Shown here in pieces: positions 47,275 through 53,524 of a stretch of DNA of 53,524 bases. The notes under the pieces were generated by a model. It was not told the DNA's origin and did no database searches. It saw nothing but the letters and a program-made list of their open reading frames with translations. The position numbers and the translations under genes are program-made. Origin of the DNA: Planctomycetota bacterium (GTDB lineage Bacteria; Planctomycetota; GCA-002687715; DRQF01); the NCBI GenBank assembly GCA_020639295.1, contig JACKGY010000010.1, positions 150,001 through 203,524 on the forward strand, in the 5' to 3' direction. Every line of letters begins with the position of its first letter. Position 1 is the first letter of the stretch.

Positions 47275-48311
47275 TCGGTCTCGAACTCGAACAGCTCCAG
47301 GTCGTCTGGTACCTGCTCCTGGGCCTCTTGCTGGCGGGCTACGCGGTTCTCGACGGCTTCGATCTCGGGGTCGGCATCCTGCACCTCGTCGTGCCGCGGG
47401 ACGACCGTGAGCGGCGGATCATCGTCAATAGCATCGGCCCGATCTGGGACGGTAACGAGGTCTGGCTGGTGACCTTCGGCGGGGCGCTCTTCGCCGCCTT
47501 TCCCGAGGCCTACGCCACCGTCTTCTCCGCCTTCTACGAGGCCTTGATGCTGGTGCTGGTCGGGCTGATCCTGCGCGCGGTCTCGATCGAGTTCCGCGGC
47601 AAGGTCCATGCGCCGGGCTGGCGCCGGCTCTGGGACTTCGGTTTCGGTCTCGGCTCGGCCCTGGCGACCTTCATCTTCGGCGTCGCGGTCGGCAACGCGA
47701 TGCAGGGCATCGCCCTGGACCAGCGTCACGAGTTCACCGGCCACCTCGTCGACCTCCTCGGGCCCTACCCGATCGTGGTCGGGCTGCTCGCGCTGACGGT
47801 CTTTGCGATGCACGGGGCGATCTTCCTCTACCTGAAGACCGAGGGTGACCTCCAGCGCCGGTTGGTCACCTGGATGTGGCGGAGCTTCGGCTTCTTCCTG
47901 GTGGTCTTCTTCGTCACCACGGTCTTCACCCTGGATCGGGTCCCGCACGCGACCGCCAACTTCGCCGACCAGCCCCTGCTCTGGTTGATTCCGGGGCTGA
48001 TGATCCTCGCCCTGGCCAACGTCCCGCGCTCGATCTTCCAGTCGAAGCCGGGCCGGGCCTTCGCCTCGTCCTGCCTGCTGGTGATCTGTCTCGTCGGCCT
48101 GCTCGGCGCGACCGTCTTCCCGGACCTGGTCACCTCGACCGTCGCGCCGGCGACCAACAGCCTGACCGTGCACAACGCTTCGTCCAGCGCCAAGACCCTG
48201 GACATCATGCTGCTGATCGCCCTGATCGGCATGCCCTTCGTCGTCGGCTACACGGCCTTCGTCTACTGGACCTTCCGCGGCAAGGTGGTCATCGACGACC
48301 ACAGCTACTGA
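47271..48311 (+). CDS. cydB: Cytochrome bd ubiquinol oxidase subunit II
   Basis: This 346-residue integral membrane partner of CydA contains the family signatures GYAVLDGFDLGVGIL near the N-terminus and GPIWDGNEVWLVTFGGALFAAFP. About eight to nine helices are visible. The start codon overlaps the cydA stop by 4 nt. No cydX-size frame follows; the next gene is convergent and directly abuts. No cydC or cydD is in the window. Confidence 0.97.
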   Translation: MIGLELEQLQVVWYLLLGLLLAGYAVLDGFDLGVGILHLVVPRDDRERRIIVNSIGPIWDGNEVWLVTFGGALFAAFPEAYATVFSAFYEALMLVLVGLILRAVSIEFRGKVHAPGWRRLWDFGFGLGSALATFIFGVAVGNAMQGIALDQRHEFTGHLVDLLGPYPIVVGLLALTVFAMHGAIFLYLKTEGDLQRRLVTWMWRSFGFFLVVFFVTTVFTLDRVPHATANFADQPLLWLIPGLMILALANVPRSIFQSKPGRAFASSCLLVICLVGLLGATVFPDLVTSTVAPATNSLTVHNASSSAKTLDIMLLIALIGMPFVVGYTAFVYWTFRGKVVIDDHSY

Positions 48312-49058
48312 TCAGTAGCCGCGCGATTCGTAGAGGGCGATCTGCTCGCGGTTGAAGGCCCAGCCGTCCGGCAGGTTGACGCTGCGGTAGACCGCGGGGG
48401 CGAGCCCGCGCTCGGTGAGCCGGGCGCAGATCTCGGCCATCAGCGCCCAGAGCGTGACGGCGGTCATGACGCCGGAGGCCGGCGCCACCGCGGTCGCCAG
48501 GCCCGGCAGCTCGAGGAGAGCATCGCCGGGGGGCGCCTTCATGTCGACCACCAGGTCGGCCAGCTCGAAGAGGCGCTTGCCGGAGGAATGCCGGGCCTCC
48601 AGTTCGCGCGAGAACGCGACGCTGGTGAGGGCCACCACCAGGACGCCGCGGGCCTGCGCCGCGGCGGCGACGCCGACGGTGAAGGCCTCCTTGCCGGAGT
48701 TGGAGACCTGGACGAGCACGTCGCCGGCGACCAGGTTGCTCTTCTCGATCAGGTAGTCGGCGAGGTCCTCGCGATCGTAGAAGTAGGACTGCTCGGCTTC
48801 GGTATGGGCCGAGGACCGCCCGGCCGGGGCCCGGTGCCGGACCTCGAGTTCGAGTTCGAGGGGATGGAGGCCGACCAGGCCGCCGGCGCGGCGGATCGGT
48901 TCCCGTTTCATGTGGCCGGTGTCGAAGTGGTGGAGCCGCCCCCCGGCCGCGAGGCGCTCGGCCACGGACTCGGCGGCCTGGCCGATGGCGGCCAGCTCCT
49001 CGTCGCACAAGCTCCGGATCAGTGCCTGGATGCGCTCCAGATAGGCCGCAGCCGCCAT
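48312..49058 (-). CDS. SIS-domain protein (UPF0309-like), second copy
   Basis: This 248-residue protein is related to the one at 41401. SIS motifs are LHHFDTGHMKREPIRRAGG and VLVQVSNSGKEAFTVGVA. HSSGKRLFELADLVVDM and APPGDALLELPGL match the UPF0309 group closely. It probably binds or isomerises a phosphosugar. It is convergent with cydB, whose stop codon abuts its own. Confidence 0.9.
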   Translation of the reverse strand: MAAAAYLERIQALIRSLCDEELAAIGQAAESVAERLAAGGRLHHFDTGHMKREPIRRAGGLVGLHPLELELEVRHRAPAGRSSAHTEAEQSYFYDREDLADYLIEKSNLVAGDVLVQVSNSGKEAFTVGVAAAAQARGVLVVALTSVAFSRELEARHSSGKRLFELADLVVDMKAPPGDALLELPGLATAVAPASGVMTAVTLWALMAEICARLTERGLAPAVYRSVNLPDGWAFNREQIALYESRGY

Positions 49059-49150
49059 GTCGGGTTCCTCGGGACCGGTTTCGCCGCCGAGGATAGCCGG
49101 AAGGGCGGACGCCCCTGCGTTCCGCGCCCCGGACTTGGTAGAAGTCGGCC

Positions 49151-49795
49151 ATGGCCAACCTCAAGACCATCCTCCGCGGCGGTGAATCGGCGACGCTCGA
49201 ATTCAAGGAGACCTGTCCGGTTCCGCACCGGCTGGCCCGGACCATCGCGGCCTTCGCCAACTCGGCCGGCGGCGATCTCGTCGTGGGCGTCAAGGACACC
49301 GGCGAGGTGGTGGGGCTCGCCGACCTCGCCCAGGAACGCAGCACGCTCGAGCTTGCGCTCGAGTACGTCGAGCCGCGGCCGGAGGTCGAGATCATGACCC
49401 TGCGCCACGAGCTGAAGGACGTGCTGGTGATGCGGGTGTCGATGATCGACTTCCCGACCATCTGCAGCGTCGACATGAACGGCGAGGACGTCGCCTGTTT
49501 CCGCATCGGCAAGGAGACGCGCGCCGTGCCGAGCGAGGTGGTGAAGGCGGTCGTCCGGCTTCGGCGCTACCTCGGCGGCGTCCGCGAGATCTCGGCCGAC
49601 GGGCAGAAGCTCGTCACCTGGCTGTGGAACTCCGGCGAGCAGAAGGAGCCGGCCTGCGCGCGCAAGTTCAACTACTCGAGTCATCGCCTGCGCAAACTGG
49701 CCGAGGAGACCATCGGCGCCGGCTACGTCCTGCCCTGCAGCATGGGCAGCGGCCGCGCCTACGTCGCCATCCACCCCGGCCCCGGCCGCCGCTGA
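49151..49795 (+). CDS. AlbA_2 (Schlafen-type) domain protein
   Basis: This 214-residue protein has an N-terminal AlbA_2 domain, marked by GGESATLEFKETCPVP and AFANSAGGDLVVGVKDTGEVVG, a fold related to Schlafen proteins. The C-terminal 70 residues contain a possible winged helix (KFNYSSHRLRKLAEETIGAG). Members are usually seen as transcription-related or nucleic-acid-binding proteins. The molecular role is unknown. The gene stands alone. Confidence 0.85.
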   Translation: MANLKTILRGGESATLEFKETCPVPHRLARTIAAFANSAGGDLVVGVKDTGEVVGLADLAQERSTLELALEYVEPRPEVEIMTLRHELKDVLVMRVSMIDFPTICSVDMNGEDVACFRIGKETRAVPSEVVKAVVRLRRYLGGVREISADGQKLVTWLWNSGEQKEPACARKFNYSSHRLRKLAEETIGAGYVLPCSMGSGRAYVAIHPGPGRR

Positions 49796-49817
49796 GCGCT
49801 CCCCGGATCAGCGTCCG

Positions 49818-49943
49818 CGCGCCCTGCCGCTCGGAACGCCGACCTCTCGGAACGCCAGCCGCTCGGAGCGCCGACCGCTCGGAGCTTGGATGCGCAGCTG
49901 GCGCTGCGCGGTCCACTCGGAGCGCCAGCCGCTGGCTGGCCTA
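49818..49943. repeat. Intergenic repeat, right locus
   Basis: About four degenerate tandem copies of a 16-nt unit (CGCTCGGAACGCCGAC and variants) occupy 49818-49882. They run into a segment of about 62 nt (49882-49943) that matches the left locus at 45545-45605 with few changes, including GCGCTGCGCGGTCC and GAGCGCCAGCCGCTGGCTGG. The two loci bracket cydAB, the SIS gene and the AlbA_2 gene. Confidence 0.85.
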
Positions 49944-50015
49944 GTCGAGCTCGCCGATTGCGCAGGCTCTCGCCCCGAGATCACCGCGCCCCAGATCGTC
50001 GCTGCTCGAGGCCGC

Positions 50016-51032
50016 TCATCGTTCGCCACCCTTGGGGGCGGGGATCTTCTCGAGCGGTTTGGCTTCGGCGCGATTCACCTGGACGCGTGGTTCGATCGAC
50101 ATGCCGAAGACGATGGTGAGATGGAGCCGGATCTGCGAGCCGCCGTCGTTGAAGGACACCACCATGTTGCGGGCGTCCTTCTTGCCGTCGTCGCCGATCT
50201 TGCCCTCGAGGGCCTCGGGCAGGGCGATGCTCAGGATCTTGGCCCAGTTGGGGGCGGCCTCGCCGATCTGCTTCAGGACCGAATCGACTGAGCCGCTGCG
50301 TTCCAGCACCTCGAGGGCCTCGGCCGAGAAGGCGACCGGGCCCTCGCTTTCGATCGGGCCGGCGGTGGGGCGGAGGATCTCGCCGCGCGGTTCTTCGTCC
50401 GCCGAGGCCAGGTCGGTCGTCGGCAGGCGGCGCGGGTCGTCGCCGAGGGTCGGCGGGATCACCGCCGAATCCGGGTCGGGCTCGGACAGGCTCTCGATCA
50501 CCAGGTCGCCCGGTTCGTTGCGCGTCCGCATGCCCATGGGGTCGATGAAGGACTCGAGGCGGGGCGGGCTCGCGGGCGACTCCGTCGGACGCTCGATCGC
50601 CGCGACCTCGTGGTCGGCTCGCGGTGACGAGGCCTCGCCGCGCGTGCCGTGCCAGCGGCCGATGCCGTAGCTGAAGACCGAGATCAGGATGCCGGCCAGG
50701 ACGGCGGCCGTGTGCAAGGCGGCGGGTCGTTCGGCGAAGTAGTCGTTGAGGGCGGCGCCGATGCTCCGGCGTGGGCCGGTTCGGCGCCGGTCGCGGTCGA
50801 GCAGGGCGCTCTTCGCGCGCTGCACCGCGACGCTGCTCAGGGTCGGCTGGGGGAGGGCGCGGCTCAGCCGGCGCAGGGCCAGGAGCTGGGCGCGTTCCTC
50901 GCGGCAGACCGGGCAGCGGGCGACGTGCTCCTTCAGGCGCAGGCGGCGTTCGGCGTCGAGGCGGTCGTCCAGGAGCGCGTCCAGGTGACGCGTGTGAGGG
51001 CAGTCGTTGCGGGTTTCGTTGCGGAGGGTCAT
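50016..51032 (-). CDS. Zinc-finger (ZAS / zf-HC2) anti-sigma factor with membrane anchor
   Basis: This 338-residue protein begins with a cytoplasmic zinc-binding anti-sigma domain: His in RHLDALLDDRLD and the H-x3-C-x2-C motif HVARCPVC (about residues 31-38). One membrane helix lies at about 108-125 (LHTAAVLAGILISVFSYGIG). The outer part is acidic and low-complexity up to a C-terminal domain (SIGEAAPNWAKILSIALPEAL). Its ATG overlaps the stop of the sigma gene (ATGA). The Cys-rich ZAS motif can respond to redox or zinc in characterised homologues; here that is inference. Confidence 0.88.
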   Translation of the reverse strand: MTLRNETRNDCPHTRHLDALLDDRLDAERRLRLKEHVARCPVCREERAQLLALRRLSRALPQPTLSSVAVQRAKSALLDRDRRRTGPRRSIGAALNDYFAERPAALHTAAVLAGILISVFSYGIGRWHGTRGEASSPRADHEVAAIERPTESPASPPRLESFIDPMGMRTRNEPGDLVIESLSEPDPDSAVIPPTLGDDPRRLPTTDLASADEEPRGEILRPTAGPIESEGPVAFSAEALEVLERSGSVDSVLKQIGEAAPNWAKILSIALPEALEGKIGDDGKKDARNMVVSFNDGGSQIRLHLTIVFGMSIEPRVQVNRAEAKPLEKIPAPKGGER

Positions 51033-51673
51033 GGGCGTCCTCCTTTCCGGCGCTCCTCGAGATAGGGGCGTAGCGCGTCCTGCAATTCGCGGCGGGCGCG
51101 GAACAGGCGCGAGGAGACCGTCTTCTCGGCCACCCCCAGGATCTCGGCGATCTCGAGGTAGCTCATGCCCTCGCGTTCGCGGAGCAGGAAGGCGGTGCGG
51201 AAGGGTTCGGCGAGGTTGGCCAGGGCGATCTCGAAGCGTTCCTCGAGTTCGCGGTTGGCGAGGTCTTCGATCGGTTCGGGGGCGGGCTTCGGCAGCACGC
51301 CGCGCGAGCCCGGGCGCAGGCGGCCGAGGAACTCGACGATGCGGTTGCCGCGGTCGCGCCGGCGCAGGTGGTCGAGGGCGAGATTGCGGGCGACGCGCAG
51401 GAGCCAGGCCGGGAAGGCTTCGATGTCGCGGCAGTCGTGGCGGCCCTCGTAGAGCTTGACCAGGACGTCGTGGCAGATGTCCTCGGCCGAGGCCCGGTCG
51501 CCGAGGACGCTCACCAGGACCGACATCACCCGGTCGCCGTGGACGCGGGCGATGAGGTCGAGCGCGCGGAGGTCGCCCTGGCGCAGGAGGCGGAGGATCA
51601 GCTCGTCGGTGACGGCGATCTCACCGCGTCCTTCGGCCTGGTTCATGCGCTTATGGCCGACCGGGTCCGCCAT
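51029..51673 (-). CDS. ECF RNA polymerase sigma factor, redox-operon candidate
   Basis: This 214-residue sigma factor has region 2 (RASAEDICHDVLVKLYEG and WLLRVARNLALDHLRRR) and region 4 (LAEPFRTAFLLREREGMSYLEIAEILGVAEKTVSSRLFRARR). ATG 51673 is preferred because AGGAAG precedes it; the later Met at 51646 has no ribosome site. The start lies 23 nt inside the end of the thioredoxin-like gene, and the stop overlaps the anti-sigma start. The three genes therefore form one tightly packed operon. Confidence 0.9.
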   Translation of the reverse strand: MADPVGHKRMNQAEGRGEIAVTDELILRLLRQGDLRALDLIARVHGDRVMSVLVSVLGDRASAEDICHDVLVKLYEGRHDCRDIEAFPAWLLRVARNLALDHLRRRDRGNRIVEFLGRLRPGSRGVLPKPAPEPIEDLANRELEERFEIALANLAEPFRTAFLLREREGMSYLEIAEILGVAEKTVSSRLFRARRELQDALRPYLEERRKGGRP

Positions 51674-52604
51674 GCTTCCTGCCTCGTTCTCTTTCCTCGT
51701 CGCGGTCGGCGGGCCTGGCCTGCCGGCCTCGTTCCAGGTCCTGGAGCATCTTCTCCAGGTCGAACTCCTGGCCGCCCCGGGGCATCTCGCCGATGCGGCC
51801 CATCGGTCCGCTGCCCTGCCGGCTGCCGAAGAAGGTCGAACTCTGCCCGACCATCTCGGTGGGCTCAAAGTCGCCGGCGTCGCTCAGCGCGCGGCGGATG
51901 CAGTATTCGTGGTCCTTCACCAGCCGGTGGCGACGGAGGTCGGCGAAGATGTCGTCGTCCTTCGCCTGGCGGGCGCCAGCGGCGGCCTTGCGATGCGCGA
52001 ACTCGACCATCTTACGCCGCGCCTTCGGACTCTGGATGTCGGCGGTCTTTTCCAGGAGCGCATCGACGAAGTCGAGTTCGGCCGCGAGCTCGTCGGGGCC
52101 CAGGTAGCCGGCCACGGCGTCCAGCAGTTCGCCGTCCGGGGTGGTGAACAGGATCTGGACGTTGTGGTCGCCGGCGCCGCGGACGCAGGTTCCCGCCGGG
52201 TCGTCGGGCGCGTGGGCGAAGGAGGCCCCGGCGCTCTTCTGGCCGCTGAGGTCGAGCCAGGCGAGGCGGTAGTCACGATCGAGGCGGCGCTGGATGTCCT
52301 TCTTCGAGAACGTCACGGTTCTCATGGTGTGGGCGGCACTTCAGGTGAAGCCCTCGAGGTCGCCGAGCAGGCGCAGGTAGAGGATCGGGCGCCCGGCCTT
52401 CTGGCCGGCTCGATTGGCGGCGATGGCGTCGTCGAGCGAGGAGTACCAGTCGAGGCCGATGATCCGCTTCGGCTTCGCGCCCTCCTTCGCTTCCTTCCCG
52501 GCCGCCGCCTTTCCCTGGACCTTCTGCGCCGGCGCCGCGGCGCCGAGCAGGGCCCCAGCGAGGAGCAGGGCAGGGACCATCCTCTTCCAATCGATTCCGG
52601 TCAT
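51651..52604 (-). CDS. Exported thioredoxin-like protein, candidate selenoprotein (in-frame TGA at codon 88)
   Basis: Read through one TGA, this frame encodes 317 residues. A signal peptide (residues 1-27, ending APAQ) follows ATG 52604, which has a GGAGGTG ribosome site. A strand (ILYLRLLG, about 76-83) precedes GFT-(TGA)-SAAHTM, with TGA at codon 88 (52343-52341), in the position of the first redox Cys of a thioredoxin. Further thioredoxin-like parts are TVTFSKKDI, DYRLAWLDLSG (about 111-121) and NVQILFTTPDGELLDAVAGYL (about 148-168). A Cys is at 140. No second redox Cys follows codon 88. The part after TGA has only ATG 52325 as start, with no ribosome site. Selenocysteine insertion is the best explanation; a nonsense mutation or sequencing error is the alternative. 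Confidence 0.72.
52306..52323 (-). promoter_or_regulatory. Candidate bacterial SECIS stem-loop
   Basis: On the mRNA, GAGAAC pairs with GUUCUC over 6 bp around the loop CGUGAC. The stem begins 17 nt and the apical loop 23 nt after the UGA. A G is the second loop base and a U follows. These agree with the known limits for bacterial SECIS elements (loop 16-37 nt from UGA, a G among the first two loop bases). Confidence 0.6.
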
Positions 52605-52639
52605 GGACACCTCCGTTCGCCGCCCTGACGTGCCCCCAC

Positions 52640-52700
52640 GCCCGGCCCCTCCCGGAAATCCCCGACCCCGACACCCACCCATACCTCCCCGGCCCGCCCC
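52640..52700 (-). other. G-rich tract upstream of the candidate selenoprotein gene
   Basis: The minus strand holds many G runs, including GGGTGGGTGTCGGGGTCGGGG split across 52680-52660 (runs of 3, 3, 4 and 4 with short loops), and further runs at 52700-52687. This could form a G-quadruplex in the leader or promoter. The rest of 52605-52803 is pyrimidine-rich on the plus strand, with no gene. Confidence 0.5.
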
Positions 52701-52763
52701 ATGCCGCCTCTCCCAGCTTCCCTTCACCCCAAACCCTGGCCCCCGAGCCCCTTGCGCCCGCCC

Positions 52764-52792
52764 TTGACTCCCCCCCAGGCCCGCCCTATAGT
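52764..52792 (+). promoter_or_regulatory. Promoter of the tRNA-Val gene
   Basis: TTGACT (52764-52769) and TATAGT (52787-52792) are separated by 17 nt, close to consensus, and end 11 nt before the tRNA. It is the best promoter match in the window. Confidence 0.85.
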
Positions 52793-52803
52793 CCCGCTCC
52801 AAA

Positions 52804-52877
52804 GGGCGATTAGCTCAGCTGGCTAGAGCGCATCGTTCACACCGATGAGGTCACAGGTTCGAGCCCTGTATCGCCCA
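52804..52877 (+). tRNA. tRNA-Val (anticodon CAC)
   Basis: A complete 74-nt cloverleaf. The acceptor stem is GGGCGAT / ATCGCCC. The anticodon stem CATCG / CGATG encloses the loop TTCACAC, giving anticodon CAC, which reads GTG. The T arm is ACAGG / CCTGT. CCA is not encoded. An integrase gene follows 121 nt downstream, so the 3' half may be the attachment site of an integrated element. Confidence 0.97.
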
Positions 52878-52998
52878 CTTTCATAAGTCCAGCCGACGCG
52901 AACACTTCGCGTACCTGCCCCTCGGGGCAGCTGCGGCTCCAAGACCCGCGAAACCCGGTCACTTGACCGTGTATCAGGTTCACGATTGGAGAAGCAGC

Positions 52999-53524
52999 AT
53001 GCCCGCCCCGAAGAAGGCCTTCCCTGCATACCGGCACCACAAGACCTCCGGTCGGGCCGTCGTCACCATCGACGGCCGCGACATCTACCTCGGCCAGTAC
53101 GAGAGCGAAGCGAGCCGCGAGAAGTACGATCGCGTCATCGCCGAGTGGCTCACGGCCGGCCGGCGTCTCCCGCCCAAGCGCTCCGAGAACACCGTCATCT
53201 CCGTCGTCGAGGTGGTCCGTGACTTCATGCGCCACGCCAAGCGCCACTACCTGAAGCACGGCCGGGAAACCTCGACCGTCAACCAGTTCGCCAACGCGCT
53301 GAAGCCTCTCGTCGCCCTCTACGGTCGGACACCGGCCGGCGAATTCGCGCCCTCCGCCCTGAAGGCCGTGCGCGAGCACATGATCGCCGAGGCCACGAAG
53401 GAGGGCAAAAGGCTCTACCGCAAGACGGTCAACGATCGCTGCTGGCGCATCAAGCACCTCTTCGCCTGGGCCGTCTCCGAGGAGCTCGTGCCCCCGGAGG
53501 TCTTCCAGCGCCTTCGCCCCTTGA
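52999..53524 (+). CDS. Tyrosine-type site-specific integrase, N-terminal part (runs off the window)
   Basis: The frame opens at ATG 52999 with GGAGA upstream and remains open to the window end: 175 full codons, with no stop. The N-terminal part (PAYRHHKTSGRAVVTIDGRD then IYLGQYESEASREKYDRVIAEW) resembles a style of integrase abundant in planctomycetes. A SAM-like core-binding domain follows (KPLVALYGRTPAGEFAPSAL and WRIKHLFAWAVSEELVPPEV). The catalytic Arg/His/Tyr domain would lie beyond the edge. Its place just downstream of tRNA-Val points to an integrative element entering at that tRNA. Confidence 0.88.
   Translation, partial: MPAPKKAFPAYRHHKTSGRAVVTIDGRDIYLGQYESEASREKYDRVIAEWLTAGRRLPPKRSENTVISVVEVVRDFMRHAKRHYLKHGRETSTVNQFANALKPLVALYGRTPAGEFAPSALKAVREHMIAEATKEGKRLYRKTVNDRCWRIKHLFAWAVSEELVPPEVFQRLRPL

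Noticed and set aside
52325..52325. Independent start of the 224-codon frame at ATG 52325
   Set aside because: No Shine-Dalgarno sequence precedes it, and it would begin in the middle of a thioredoxin-like fold continuous with the upstream frame.
52837..53457. Minus-strand frame ending in a TGLEPVTSSV-like peptide
   Set aside because: It is the known artefact of translating the antisense of a tRNA gene; the plus strand holds tRNA-Val and an integrase.

Overview
This is a GC-rich chromosomal segment, most likely from a member of the Planctomycetota. The lineage call rests on three things. The integrase at the right end has the N-terminal style common in planctomycete integrases. The window carries a very large thioester-containing alpha-2-macroglobulin of a kind frequent in that phylum. 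It also carries many secreted or membrane-anchored proteins of unknown function, FHA proteins and ECF sigma factors. The call is an inference; the partial 23S rRNA at the left end could settle it.

Layout. 1-1100: the 3' end of a 23S rRNA, a 5S rRNA and a strong terminator. 1124-8904: an ALDH7-type aldehyde dehydrogenase, then a giant alpha-2-macroglobulin. 9205-9907: lexA preceded by a 26-residue membrane peptide that appears to share its transcript. 10172-13076: nadB overlapping hflX. 13176-19546: a divergent block of unknown proteins, namely two related membrane proteins on the minus strand (one with a His-rich tract) and, on the plus strand, a Pro-rich TPR protein and a repeat protein. 19600-23498: uvrB and uvrC. 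23508-26423: a minus-strand set with a zinc-ribbon membrane protein, a DUF2167 protein, an 81-residue protein and an FHA protein. 26523-29808: an ABC exporter ATPase, its permease and a TPR-like partner. 29877-35311: a K+-dependent membrane pyrophosphatase, rsfS, a lipoprotein and a DinG-type helicase. 35319-41056: a secreted unknown, leucine dehydrogenase, an ECF sigma factor, a SlyX-like coiled coil, a DUF1570-type metallopeptidase and a DUF2270 membrane protein. 41261-45108: tRNA-Ala, a SIS-domain protein, and a cyclic-di-GMP-I riboswitch ahead of a secreted PcRGLX-like polysaccharide lyase. 45276-49943: cydAB, a second SIS protein and an AlbA_2 protein, bracketed by two copies of a hairpin-rich intergenic repeat family. 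50016-52604: a minus-strand operon of a thioredoxin-like protein, an ECF sigma factor and a zinc-finger anti-sigma factor. 52804 to the end: tRNA-Val with a textbook promoter, followed by a tyrosine-type integrase that runs off the window and probably marks the edge of an integrated element.

The most notable observation is in the last operon. The thioredoxin-like protein is split by a single in-frame TGA at codon 88, exactly where the first redox cysteine of a thioredoxin would lie. A 6-bp stem-loop with a 6-nt apical loop begins 17 nt after it, which fits the geometry of a bacterial SECIS element. The downstream half has no ribosome binding site of its own. The best reading is one 317-residue exported selenoprotein, co-transcribed with an ECF sigma and ZAS anti-sigma pair and so possibly a redox-responsive regulatory unit. 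The genome's selenocysteine machinery is not in this window. Other notable signals are the c-di-GMP riboswitch on the lyase gene, the lexA-linked membrane peptide, the dispersed repeat family and the tRNA-Val/integrase boundary.
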